Assembly: GCA_018398805.1 (NCBI GenBank)
Contig: JAGFBZ010002251.1
Span: 124,001 to 188,000 of the forward strand
Source of the DNA: Hirundichthys speculiger
Taxonomy: Eukaryota > Chordata > Actinopteri > Beloniformes > Exocoetidae
Reading direction: 5' to 3'
DNA length: 64,000 nucleotides
The position numbers were made by a program, and so were the translations under genes. Under the pieces are notes generated by a model that searched no databases, was not told where the DNA came from, and saw nothing but the letters and a program-made list of their open reading frames with translations. Of this stretch, positions 46,452 to 57,901 are shown piece by piece (the first letter of the stretch is position 1; every line of letters starts with the position of its first letter).

Positions 46452-47684
46452 CACACCATTGTGTGTTTGCAGTCTTTGTAAAGTATTAATTAACTTGAAT
46501 GAATTTGAAGTAGAATTAAGACTCTCCATTTTCTGTGCTCAGTCTGTCAGAAAGCATTTTTTTAGCTGGTTTTAGCTGGGTGGCCTTCACGTTCCCTTTA
46601 GACATAAAGGAGTCTGTTTTATGGGAACGAGTCTTTAGGTTGCAGCAGTTGATATTCTTAACGAGACTGTTCAACAAAGCGAGTTTCCACTATTTAAAAA
46701 AGGCTGGCGAGCGTCAGCCTCCTCGGCGCTCCTCCTCTGATCTGAGCTGGATTCACACCCCTCACTCTTTTGTTCCAGGCATCTGTAAAAGGCATCCAGT
46801 GTGGTAAAGATGTTAAGAAGTCACATGCTCAAAAAGCTAATTATATAGCGGGTGAGTTCACTGGTCTAGGGTTCTCTTTCGAAACACACAGGCTCCCCCT
46901 CATTTTCAGTAAATGTGGCCCGCCGTCGAGGCCGGTCACACAGTGTAAATACTTCAGGGAAACCCGTCCTCCCCCGCCGCCGGTCGGCGTGGGCGAGCGG
47001 AGCGAGGGTTTCGCTCAGGCCGGTGACGGGGATCATGCTTCCATGTGACATTCCTGTCCTGCAGAGCTTCGTCTGTGGAGCGTCTGCGTCTGGAGAGCAA
47101 AGCTGCGTCCACGGGAAACACGAAAGAAGCTCCTTTGAGCTCACGAACAGACGGTTAACCGCAAACAGAACAGTTAGCAAAGAGATCATGTCATACGCAA
47201 CAGCCAGTACACGTTCCCTTTAATCCTTTTTCTTTGTGTGTGTGATCATGTTGGATTTTAGCATCAGGCAATTAATCATTTTCACTTTACTGTTATCTAT
47301 TTAACAAAAATGAGGACAAGAAGTAAAATAAATAGATAATTTACTAGAAAAGCACTCGGAGAGCGCAGACCTCCGCCAAGCAAAACAATTCCCCCATATA
47401 GCAATTTACAGATTGTGATAAAATCCACGTTTTGGATCAGATCCAGATCAGCCTTTGAAATTTGATAGAGGTTCCCATTGTCAATCCCTGATTTAAATTT
47501 CATGAGTTTTGGGCAATAATTAACGGAGATATTGAGAAACAACATTTTTGGCCCCTTTGACCACAATGTTATCGACAATTTGAAAGTGGTCCAGATTTCT
47601 TCCGGATCACACTCAAAATGAAATCAGTTCCTCCTTTTCACATTTCTGACAACTACTGAAAATTTCATCAATATCCATCCATAA

Positions 47685-48304
47685 TAGGGATGCACATTTT
47701 GGATTTTTTTTATGACCGTTAACCGACGCCCTTTAACGATTAATAACCGTTAACCGATAAGTCCAGGAGGGTTGGCCGCCGCGATGTTGCGCGCGTTGTC
47801 GTGGATGCATGTGGACACTCCCGTGTTTACTCTCGCGGCAATGTGTCGCCGTCAGCTTGTCGCAGAGATGCCGCCGTCACTTTTGATTTATACTAGCGCG
47901 GTCTCCGCTATGTTATTCCACGCCACAACGCAAGAGCGACAATCACGAACTAGCTAAACTTACTAAACTTATGTCTTGCGTTTTTCCACTTCCTCACCGT
48001 CTCGGCCGTATCCAGACCCACATTCATCGCTATCTCCCTCCATGAATTACTAGAATATGTGCTGTCTTTGTAGTGTGGAGAACCAGAATCGTACAGATGT
48101 GGGTACTTCCTCATTTTTTCGATGACGTGCTCTTTTCTACGCAGATGTAGAATTGACCAATCAGAGGCCTGTTGCACCTGTCGACACGGCCCCCATAAGT
48201 TGATTGAATTACGTACGCTTAAAAACAAAATTGATCGTTAGTATTAATCGGTTAGAGTTACTGTTATCGGTTAACGGTTAAACGGTTAACCATGTGCATC
48301 CCTA
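47685..48304 (-). mobile_element. hAT-like element encoding a MADF-type domain
   Basis: 620-bp insert with TAGGGATGCACA / TGTGCATCCCTA ends and a perfect 8-bp duplication ATCCATAA (47677-47684, 48305-48312). GGTTAACCG subterminal repeats lie at both ends. The minus strand carries the 92-codon frame listed next. The paralogue at 17584 shows the same site without the insert. Confidence 0.9.
47950..48228 (-). CDS. MADF-like DNA-binding domain ORF within the hAT-like element
   Basis: 92-codon open frame ending in TAG. Residues about 32-90 read as a MADF (Myb/SANT-like) domain: HVIEKMRKYPHLYDSG, then SWREIAMNVG and VRKWKNARHKF, with the family's LYD, W-x-x-IA and W-K-N-x-R marks. MADF proteins bind DNA; in transposons they are known as the partner protein of PIF/Harbinger transposases. 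The N-terminal 30 residues show nothing. No transposase is present, so the element would depend on another source. It may be an old coding exon, since no promoter is visible. Confidence 0.7.
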   Translation of the reverse strand: MFLSVRNSINLWGPCRQVQQASDWSILHLRRKEHVIEKMRKYPHLYDSGSPHYKDSTYSSNSWREIAMNVGLDTAETVRKWKNARHKFSKFS

Positions 48305-49528
48305 ATCCATAATTTTTTGAGTTATCTTGAACACAGACAAACAGACAGACATAAAACGCCAGCAAAAACATAACCTCCTTGGCGGAGATAAATATGATGC
48401 AGGCGATGCTAAGTACCCCCATGATTCAAAATCTTGTAAAACCATCTTTATGATCAATACCATGATGATGGCCCGTTTTTCTTTACATTTTTCTTTTTTT
48501 TTTTTTCCCAGTCCGGTTGAGGTCTGGATTTTGACCAGGCCGCTACAATATTTTCATTCATTTTATTTCAGCCATCCTGATGGACATTTGTTCTTCATCT
48601 CATTCGGTTGTTCAATAAACTGATTCTGACCAAACTCAAGCTGTCAGTCAGTGACTGTAATCTGCTGCAAAACAACCCCTAATCAACACACTACCACCGC
48701 CGTGCTCGACAGCTGGTACGATAATGCTGTGTTTTGGTTTCGCCGCTGGGCGTTAAGGACTCATCGTCTACTGCAACACTTTGCATCAGTCTGTCGGTGA
48801 CTAACAGAACATGTCATCACAGTTGGGTTGGAAAGCATGAAATTTATCCACATTTATCCATTTCTTGCATCATTATCCTCATCAGGACATGGCATTGACT
48901 TCCATTAGTCCTCCAAATTAATCCAGATCACAGTAGTAATCCAAGTCACAAAACAACTAACATTAACAATTACCAGTTCCTGCCTGAAGCTTGCGATATA
49001 CTTGCAGTTTGGTCAAGCGTTCACGTCTGTTTGCACACAACCCGCCGCGCTGTGAACACTTCTTGCTTCTGTACAGTATATGTAATACCAACCGTCTCCA
49101 CTTGGGGGAAGAATACAGACCCAGAGTCAAAAACACAACCATGCGGGAAAAAAAGAAGCTACACAGAAGAAGTTGTTGCTTTGTTTTTGAGAGAAAACCA
49201 GTCCTGCACACTCAAAGATGAAATGTTGGGCCATCACGTCAACGTTGTCGGGACTTTGATTCTCTCATTTTACTGACGAAAAACACTGACAGTATTTCCG
49301 CACGTCGTCCGTGACGTTTGACAACTTGCTGTGTCGATTGCCTCCCTTGTTCCTCGCGACATCCAACAGTGAGCCGTAACCAGCGGTGACCGCAGCAGAA
49401 CCTCGTTACCGGCCTCTAGTGGTCAACCGCTGCACCGACCTGCGCTAACCTGCATGTCATGTCCCCGTTTCATACTGTTTCGACGATGCACACAACAGGA
49501 TACGAATGGTAGCTGTGATGCGTTCAAG

Positions 49529-49965
49529 CCATCCACCCAACCATCCATCCATCCATCCATCCATCCATCCATTAGCTTTTGCTTGGTCAGGAGTCGGGTC
49601 GCATGAGCAACAGCTTCTCCCAGTTGGACATGCCTGAAACACCTCTCCAGGGAGGCGTCCGGAGGGCATCCTAACCAGATGAACCACCTCAACTGGCTCC
49701 TCTCAGTGTGAAGGAGCAGTGGCTCTACTCTGAGTCTCCCGGATGACTGAACTTCTCACCCTATCTCTAAGGGAGAGTCCAGCCACCCTTAACAAAAACT
49801 GCTCTTTGCCTCGTTCTTTCGGTCACTACCCACAGTTCATGACCATAGGTGAGGATTGGAACAAAGATCGACCGGTAAACCGGGAGCCTTGCCTTTTGGC
49901 TCAGGCTTTGGTCCCCAGACAAGCAACTGGTCCTGACAAAGTCTGACAAATATCGTGACCGATAT
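49529..49965 (-). pseudogene. RTE/Rex3-like LINE 3' fragment with (GGAT)n tail
   Basis: Minus strand keeps the end of a reverse-transcriptase ORF in two frames: LPVYRSIFVPILTYGHELWV then TERTRQR (about 49890-49800), then after frame breaks LVRMPSGRLPGEVFQACPTG (about 49681-49622). These are C-terminal motifs of a common fish non-LTR element. It ends in ATCC units (plus strand) at 49529-49572, the GGAT tail. The 5' part is missing, as in most truncated LINE copies. Confidence 0.85.
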
Positions 49966-52103
49966 CAGGTCCTAAAGGGGTAACAAAAATGACACACTGA
50001 GTCCAAGTACAATCTCGTAGATGCTCCGTAGCGCTCGAGTTGCTCAGCAACGGGAGTTAAACCTCTCGCCAGAAGCCAAACGATATAACGCAGAACACAT
50101 GGCGCATCCATCCTGCATTCATGATCTCTTAATTTTTATTATGACCACTCAAACCTGCCACATCAAGGGGGAGACATGAGGCGCGATGGTTTAGGCAGAC
50201 GGTGAGAGCGAGGGGAAGGGGAGGGCAGGGGGGGACCCCGACCCAGAATCCTTTTCATGAGTCCGCCCGCACTGGGACCAAAGACAGCCAGCCCACATCA
50301 AACCCTGCCTGCAGATCGAGACCGCCTCGGGAGACCAGTAAACGTTTATTATGAGAGCGCCGTCAAAGCTGCGCTCCGAGCGCGTACACCTGAGGAGATT
50401 CAGGTCCAGTCGTCTGTTTACTCCTGTTTCCAGTCGCTACGCCGAACTAGAACAGACGGGTTTTTGCCGGACCACCGGTTTTTAGTGGAAACGAGCTAAA
50501 CTGGTTTTCTAATGTAATCAAAATATCTTCTCGCTCCTTCATCGGAATAAAGTGCCCTGTCACTCCTGAAGTTAATGGCCAATATAACCCTAACCCTAAC
50601 CCCCCGCAGGTCTGAACGAAATAAAACTACTTTCAAAACGAGTTGTAAAAGCACATATAGATGGGAGGGTGAGATTCCCAGACTGTAAGCCTTCAAAAAC
50701 AAATATTACACATCCTCAGAAGTAGATCTTATCGGGGGGGTGGATCCAGGAGCTACTGTATGGGTCGTAAGCATCCACCCCCTCAACACACATTTACAAG
50801 TTGTCATAGTAACCCCACGGGTGAGCATCCGCCCCTAGACTGCTGCCATTGTCATTGTGTTAAGTGCATCCAGTCAAAGCTGTCTAATGCGGCGCGGTAA
50901 TGATTGTTGTGGAATTTCAGCTCATCTGGTTCCCATTAGGGTCCGTCCTGGTGGATTTCCATGAGGCAGGCAGCTGTCTGGAAAACGGCGCTGAGGATGG
51001 AAGTTTCCAGGGTGGACGCTTCCTAGCAACGCCGAGGTGTTGACAGAAAAGTGACAGAGGCGGTCGATGCCACCTGCTCTGTCGTCGCCGCTCGTTCTGC
51101 GTCCGGTCGAGCGGGAGATGCGAAGCGTCTTTATCTTTCAGAAGGACTCGCGGACCGCTGAAAGTTCAGAAAACAGCCCTTTGAACGGTACGATTCTCGG
51201 GCGTACAAAAGGTGTTTTGGTTGTTACGTAAAACTAAAGGTCAGTGGAGGCAACATCTCTGCAGAGAAGGTGGGACAACGTCAGGATCGTAAATCTTTGT
51301 TGACTGTCTGTTTGGTGGACGTTTCCATGGCTGTGTGCATCATTCTGTGGGTTTCTGTCGTAAACAGACTTTGTCAGGATGCTGGTAGTCCGGAGGTTTT
51401 TATTCGGAAATGTCAGCATCTTTTTCACACGCTGCCGTTTAATTTGATACAGATATCCACGGTGCTCAAACAGTTCATCTGGACTGTTGGTTTTCTCTGT
51501 TTATTTAATTTTGAGTAGTTTTGAGTGAAATATCTGAACAGCTACTGACTGGATGAAGCATGGTCTTTGTTTTAGCGCCACCCTTTGGGCAGAAGTAGTA
51601 TTTCTTCACTTAAATGTTAACCTGACAACTTAAACTTGTGATGTCTGCTAACATTTCACTCGTGAAAATGTAAGTCCTCGTCAGATTGACGGATGCTGCT
51701 CTCGACCACAGAGGAAGTCTCTGTAAACGAACTCACCAGGCCGGGGAACGAAACATAAACTTACTTCTACATGTGTTTAATTCCTGAGGCCTCGGGGGAG
51801 GTTTTAATTACAGGTGACGTAGACAGCTGCCCATCATCCCGGGGCAAATAAGAGTCATAAACATTTGTTTCTCCACTAATTTCAGTTGTAATTTATTATA
51901 ATCATTTATATAAATTATATATAATATGGGACTGAGACTTTAACTTATTTGTTTTTTATTTCAATGAGTTAAATACAGAAAAAAAAGGCCTATATTCAAA
52001 TATCTTTTAGTTCCCTAACTTCTGGCACACCACTAACACTGATGAACCCACTCCAGCCCAGTAGGTGGCAGTATTGCACCTAAAGATCATTAGCCAGCCG
52101 CGA

Positions 52104-52690
52104 AGAAACAGTGTTGCCAAATACAGCGACTTTGTCGCTATATTTAACGAGTATTCAGACCCCTCCAGCGACTTTTTGTGGTATATAGTGGTCCCTCGCC
52201 AATTCGCGCTTTAAGTTTCGCGGTTTTAGTTATTTGCGGATTTTTCAGAAATCGTTGTTGTAAAAAATAGAAAAAATCCCTGAAATTCTGCCGCGAAATT
52301 AATATGACTAATCCTGTAATAGCACAAAACCAGACGGCCCAGAACTTAGAATCTTTACTACGGTTCCGAGAGACCAGGAGTTGTGAAGTTCTCAACAGCA
52401 AAGAAAGTTTGAACAGAAAGACCCAGTTGAGCTTTGTCAGTGCCTCGCTACTTTTTTGGGGGGTTTTTAAACATATTTTAAACACATTATTGAGGCTCGG
52501 GGGGGCTCCGGCTCCAGTTCGCGGATTATGATTTTCGTGGGGGGGCGCCGGTCCCCATTAACCGTAGAAAATAAAGGATCACTGTAATTGGAGACTGACG
52601 TGAAAGCACGTATCACTGCTCTTCTGAACGAGCAGCAGGTGCGATGGCCCCTCCCCCAACCCCGGGACGTCCGCGTACAAGTAAAACCAG
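52104..52690. repeat. GAGCAGCAGGTG-family repeat, copy 2, split by Tigger MITE
   Basis: Second copy of the repeat at 4075-4335, with GTCGCTATATTTAACG, GTATTCAGACCCC, ATTGGAGACTGACG and ACGAGCAGCAGGTG blocks. A 399-bp Tigger-type insert at 52186-52584 lies between the GCGACTTTTTGTGG and TTGGAGACT blocks. Confidence 0.7.
52186..52584. mobile_element. pogo/Tigger-type MITE (TAGTGGTCCCTCGCC termini)
   Basis: 399-bp element between TA dinucleotides (52184-52185, 52585-52586). The left end reads TAGTGGTCCCTCGCCAATTCGCG, the right end GGATCACTG. A CGCGG-rich subterminal text is typical of Tigger ends. Open frames in it (75-113 codons) have no transposase motif. Confidence 0.78.
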
Positions 52691-54209
52691 CTGAAAACTT
52701 CGATTGATCGGATGACATCTTTCCTCCCGCACGTGTCGACATTTACAGCTTTCTTAAACTCAGTCTTTGGCTGCGTACCAACCGCTTTATAACAACTGGT
52801 ACCAATTTAAGACTCCTGCTTCCAGATACGGAGCCATTCCTGTGACGTCGCCCGTAGTAAAAACAAAGATGGCTGCTTGCTGTCTCGCACATTTAAAATA
52901 AAAGTAAAATAAAACGCTCCTTTATTTGATATGCTTTCATGACTGCAAAAACTTCAAGTTTATCAACTTTATTTTGTTCAAGGTTGTTACTGTCTGAATA
53001 AAATAACGTAGATTTCATTAGTTGGTGTTTTTCTTTTTCTTTTTTAATTTGCATTTTCCATATCACCCTCATTTTTTCCTCATTTTGTATTTTTTGGCAC
53101 ATAGCGATTCATTATCAAGTCTGCAAACGCCAAACCGATCACCTTGTATGTGGTTATTACAGACGGTTAGCCAGGATGTTTTAATAAAACGCTGCAACCA
53201 CACGGGTCCGATCCATGTTTAAATTTAAAATAAACATAGATTCATCTGCAAGTCAACGTCCAGACGATACTGAAGTTTCAGGCACCTCCGCTTGTGCTGT
53301 AACAGGGACCTGAACAGGACTTAATAGAAATAATCAATTCACCAACGTACATTCCTCCTTCGGAGGAGAAAGGACAGACGGGCCTGGGGTGAGCCGGTCC
53401 TGCAAAAGCCATCAACGCTGTGCCACATTCCTCCCAGTCTAAGAGGAAACGAGAAGTTTCTTTCCCATTTTCCGAGCTCTCCTCGAGTATTGGGTCTCGG
53501 AAAAGGCTGAGCAGCAATGAGGTAGCTGTGTGTACGCTCTTGGATTCCCCGTCCCGTGATCCACGGACTGAATGGAACCATTCAGTCAATCGTTTCAGCT
53601 CCGCGCTGCTGGCAAAAACAATCGCAGCCCTAAACCTGCACCTGTGACCAGTATGCCCGATGACTCCGTACGCAAACGGACAAAAACACTGAAGCTTTCC
53701 CGTGTGTGTGCACATTAAGAGAGGTCAGAGGTCACCGTGACACTCTGCTGGTGGTCGTTGTCATCCATCAATGCCACTCAGCTGCTTTCATTGTTCTCCG
53801 ATCGCATGGTTTCCAGGAAAAGGTCGGCGCGCTCTCTTTCTTTGAGTAATTCCTTCCTGCATCGCGTCCTATTCCCACAGAAAACAGATTAAACGAAAGG
53901 AAGCTGGGCTTTCTAAATATACCGTTTTAGTGAAACGTTCGGGACATAAAGCAGATGTTACGTGTCTGGGTTTTATGGAGTGGATGGAACGTTGCCTTAA
54001 CTACATTTACACTGGGCTCTAACTTTGTGGTTTGCTGCGGTTTTATAAAACATTGTCAGGGAGATTATAGCTCGCCAAAGCATAAATCAAATCCTTTAAA
54101 GTTGGTGTCAAGTTATTTTCAAATACAACAGTCGCACTGTTAAAGCAATCAAAATGACTTCATCTGTAAATTATCTGATGTTGACCCAGGCTAGAAAAAT
54201 GTGATGCCT

Positions 54210-54237
54210 GTATATATATATATATATATATATATAT
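54210..54237. repeat. (TA)n microsatellite
   Basis: About 14 TA dinucleotides. Confidence 0.95.
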
Positions 54238-54404
54238 GCAGCCCGTAGTCGACTCATTAACCCATGTGTACGAATTCAAAGCTAAACTGGAATCCATTGA
54301 TTTAATAGACTGTTGAAATCATCCGTTTTAAAGGAGACATATTGTGATTTTATTTTCTCCTTATTTTGCTTGAGAGCATATGTTCAGAAGTCTGAAGTGA
54401 CACC

Positions 54405-55545
54405 ATCTACAAGGGTGAATTCCAATTCCTCCCTTAACCTCCCGCTAAGTGCAAGTGCTGTCCAGATTCTTAGAAACTCAAATTGAGGGACAATTTTGAG
54501 GGCTGTATCACCCTTAAAATTTAAATTTTCTCTGGCACCAACCTTGGTAGTAAGGGCTACCCAGAAGGCACTGGGTAATTTAGCCAAGACATATTCGAAA
54601 AGGATGGTGACAAAAAAAGCTAGCTACAAATGTAAGTATCTTCGTATATCTTAAAGATATAAATGTTCTGAAACCATCTTATTGTCTTTGTTTGAGACTT
54701 TTTTCATGGATCAACATCGTTGTTGCGTAACATTTATTTTTCTACTTTACGATGTTTGCTGCCGGCCCGGCGGTCCCGGTCGGAGACCGGCGGCCCAGTC
54801 GGCGGCTGGCAGTCCCGGCCGGCTTCACGTTACTTGTATACGTTGTTGTGTAGCGACGGAGGACTGAATAATGTTTCCTCTATTGTTTTATTTGCTAATA
54901 TTATTTAGAGAATATACGGCGCTCTTTTCAATGTTATCCCTGTGTCATTTCATGGAATACAGAGACAACACGGGCTCTGATACATTTCAGTCTGAAGACG
55001 TAACTGCATTTCTAAGTCACAAGATAACTCTGACACTTACTTTCGAGGGTTAAGACTGAGGGCCAAAAATTGAGGGTTAAGGGCAGAAGTGGAATTCACC
55101 CTTAGAACGTCAAGTTGAGGGACAAGTCTGAGGACTGTATCGCCCTCAATATGGAGATTCTCTGGCACCACCCTTGGAAGTAAGGGCTACCCAGAAGGCA
55201 CTGCGTATTTTTGCCAAGAAGTCTTCAAAAAGGATGGCGCCAAAAAAAGTGAGCTTCAACTGTAAGTATTTTCGTAGTTAATAAAGATATAAATGTTACG
55301 AAACTTATTGTCTTCGTTATATATATTTGTATTATCTTCTCCTTCTTCTTCGTCGTCGTCTTTTTCTTGACATACTAGACGTAGCTTTGGCGAAGACATA
55401 ACTGCACTCAAGAGGTGTCCCATTTCTAAGTCACAAGATAGCCCTTATACTTACTTTGGAGGGCCATGATTGAGGGCCAAAGACTGAGGGTTAAGGGCGA
55501 GGGTTGAAACTGAGGGTTAAGGGAGGAATTAGAATTGGGAATTGG
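54405..55545. mobile_element. tandem pair of a CCAATTCCTCCCTTAAC-ended MITE
   Basis: Unit 1 (about 54405-55095) and unit 2 (about 55095-55545) share their order: GTTGAGGGACAA, TGTATC-CCCT, TCTCTGGCACCA-CCTTGG, AAGGGCTACCCAGAAGGCACT, AAAAGGATGG, TAAAGATATAAATGTT, CATTTCTAAGTCACAAGATA, ACTGAGGGTTAAGGG. Outer ends are inverse: CAATTCCTCCCTTAACC and GGTTAAGGGAGGAATTAG. Short frames such as AAAAGGATGGCGCCAAAAAA followed by TGTAAG look like the 5' end of a lost coding exon. Confidence 0.82.
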
Positions 55546-55890
55546 CCCCAAGTCTGAAAACACGTCATCCAGTGACCGGTTCAGATTTACAGGACATTAT
55601 GACATCACAGACCCACAAAAGAGTAGAATTCTCCAGTTTCCCCATTTTTCATTCCCACCCAGTTTCACAACTTTTTGTATTTGTAGTACCATAAAAAGAT
55701 GTGTCGCTCCACCTCCGACAACCGGCTGCTTGGAACAGAGCTGAAAAGACTTGATTAAAAAAGGAGATTTTGTTCTTTTAAATAAGTTGTGTGTCAAGTT
55801 TTGGAGGTTTTTTTTTTTTTTTTTAACCCCTTGAAACTGATGAAGAAATAGACCGAAAGACCGTTTAGGCTGAGCTCCCTGACTGGTCTG

Positions 55891-56016
55891 TAGGGCTGAG
55901 CAATTTTAATGATTCTGCGATATATATCCATATTTTATTTCCCCAGAGAGTATCGATTTTTCAGCCGCGGGTATCGATATTCTAAGCTCCCTTCAAAACC
56001 CCTGTCTCTGTCTTAC
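55891..56016. mobile_element. hAT end fragment (TAGGGCTGAGCAATTTT)
   Basis: Inverse of the right end of the element at 45527-46451, ending at CCTGTCTCTGTCTTAC where another hAT element begins. It may continue beyond 56648 if the next element is nested in it. Confidence 0.72.
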
Positions 56017-56647
56017 TAGGGATGTTCCTGGCGACTAATTTCCCTGTCGACTAAATGAAAATTTTAATTAAGACTAGTCGACTAGTCTAAAAAAAGGAAA
56101 ACACGTATCTTGCACATCTTGGTCGCATATCTTGCGAAGTCATTTTCGTGATGAGCTGCGTTATCCTCTCAGACCGGACGGGAGAACACCGTCTCCGGGT
56201 AAACAATGTCAAATCGGCCTGAGTGTGGCTAGCACCGCTAGCATCAGCAGCCGTCGTCTCGTGCAGATTAACATCCAAATGCTTGAGTGGAATGTGGTTG
56301 CGCATTGCTCCAGTCGAGTGATTGTATGCCAGTTGTTTCTGACACAGTCTACATACTACCTTGTTTTCATTTTCTAGATTAAAGTACCGCCAAACCGCGC
56401 TGGTTTTGTGAGGCCATCTTCCCACCGTGCTGTTTTAAAACTCCAGTCTACTCGAGCATTGCCGCGGAGAGGAGGACTGCTGTCTGATGGCTCTGTAGCC
56501 CCGACTAGTGGCGGGCGGCTGTATGACAGTTAAGCGGCCTTGTACATGAATAAAACACAAATTGGTTTAAACGACTAATATTTCTGGTGCCGACTAGTAA
56601 GTGGGCGGACGTTTAATAGTTTAGACGACTAATCGTGCGCATCCCAG
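56017..56647 (-). mobile_element. hAT element with BED-finger ORF
   Basis: About 630 bp from TAGGGATGTTCC to GCGCATCCCAG, with GACTAGTCG and CGACTAAT subterminal repeats at both ends. The 8-bp duplication is not clean: GTCTTAC against GTCATAAC. It encloses the BED-finger frame listed next. Confidence 0.75.
56087..56425 (-). pseudogene. hAT transposase N-terminal fragment (BED zinc finger)
   Basis: 112-codon open frame. Residues about 8-49 form a BED zinc finger: SAVWRYFNLENENK, CRLCQKQLAY (C-x2-C) and NHIPLKH (H-x4-H). BED fingers bind DNA at the N-terminus of hAT transposases; the catalytic RNase-H-like part is absent, so this is a truncated transposase. The following residues (HTQADLTLF) fit the linker seen in ZBED-type proteins. 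Confidence 0.78.
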
Positions 56648-57901
56648 TCATAACAAGGATTTTCAACTCTGTAGCATGTGCATGTAGCATGTTCGCAGCG
56701 CCTCGCTTTCTTATACCAAACTAATTTCATGTCAACAACTCGTGTTTTGCACGTGATTACAGCGCAGTTGTTCTACTGGGTGACCGAGGCGCCGTCAGAT
56801 CCTGCAGTATGTGACCCAGTCAGGTTGCAAGTTACGCCACAAGTGTTGAGGGCGAACGGACAACCTCGCCCCCTCCTGCGCCCTCTCCACTAGAAAAAAA
56901 AAAGCATGTTGGAGTTGAAGAGAAGGAACAATTACAAAAGAAGAGGCATTGGCATTGCTTTCCCCCGTGGAGATAAGTCTTATCAAATAAAGGAAGGAAA
57001 CGCGGTGCAGAACTGGCAGTATTTGTTCCAGATTGGTAAGTGGGATAAACTGTTGCTGCCAACATATGCTTAATCTCCCCTGAAATGCTGCCCCCATTAG
57101 GTCTGGAGTGGTATGCTTTCGTACAATAGTTAGGTTTACAGGGTTAAATACGTTGTCGAGGTCGCAGTCATTCCAGGTCTTGGACTTTGGACTACGTAAA
57201 ATAAATAAACGTGTGCAGCCATTCAACACTGAGAGGATTACTGTATGACCGGACCGGAGAAGGTCTCATTTGCATAATTAGGTGACATGACAATAGTTCT
57301 GTGACCGCCAGAAACGCAGCAGCTGGACTCTTTTTTTTTTTTTTCGGATGTAAAAGGAGCTTAACGCTGACATTCGCACTCAAAAGCCACGAGATAACTC
57401 AGGATACATTAAAACGACATTTCCTGTTCTGAGTTCCTGATAAGAAGCAGAAGAACGAGTGGATGCATGAAGGGGAGGAGCCGGCAGCTTCTTTCTGACA
57501 GAGCGCATACCAGAGTTCAGCCTGGATGTCAGCGCTGCCGCTGTTTTCAATTAAGGCACTGTACACAGGGAGCGGAGAAAGGGAACATTAAGGAGGACGA
57601 TGTTTTCCAACAGCTGGAAGTGTGTGTATATGGGGTGTGTGTGTGAGCAGCAGGAATGGGTGCTACTCTGCAGTCCTGGATGAACCGATGAACTGGAAAC
57701 TGGAATCCAATTTAAAACGCAATCAGACCGTAAATGTCTCTTAATGAATAACAGTGAGGTAAAATAGCATGCCACTAATAGTCCCTGTTAGGATTTATGT
57801 CAAAAAGCAAATTTCATTTTGGAGGGGGGGGGGGCTTCCTGATCATGGAGACACACCAACAGTCAAGGCCCCCAAAAACTGCCCCAGACCTCTGCTAATT
57901 A

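Larger units (their letters stand above)
47343..48388 (+). mobile_element. CTCCGCCAAG-family repeat, copy 3, split by an hAT insert
   Basis: Fullest copy of a family seen three times in the window. Begins AAAAGCACTCGGAGAGCGCAG then ACCTCCGCCAAG, ends CCTCCTTGGCGGAG. The non-inserted sequence is about 425 bp. Superfamily unknown; the inverse CTCCGCCAAG/CTTGGCGGAG ends suggest a DNA element. A 93-codon minus-strand frame (47297-47578) covers part of it without a known domain. Confidence 0.82.

Noticed and set aside
47772..47957. 61-codon plus-strand frame in the hAT-like element
   Set aside because: No recognisable domain, whereas the minus strand of the same element shows clear MADF marks.
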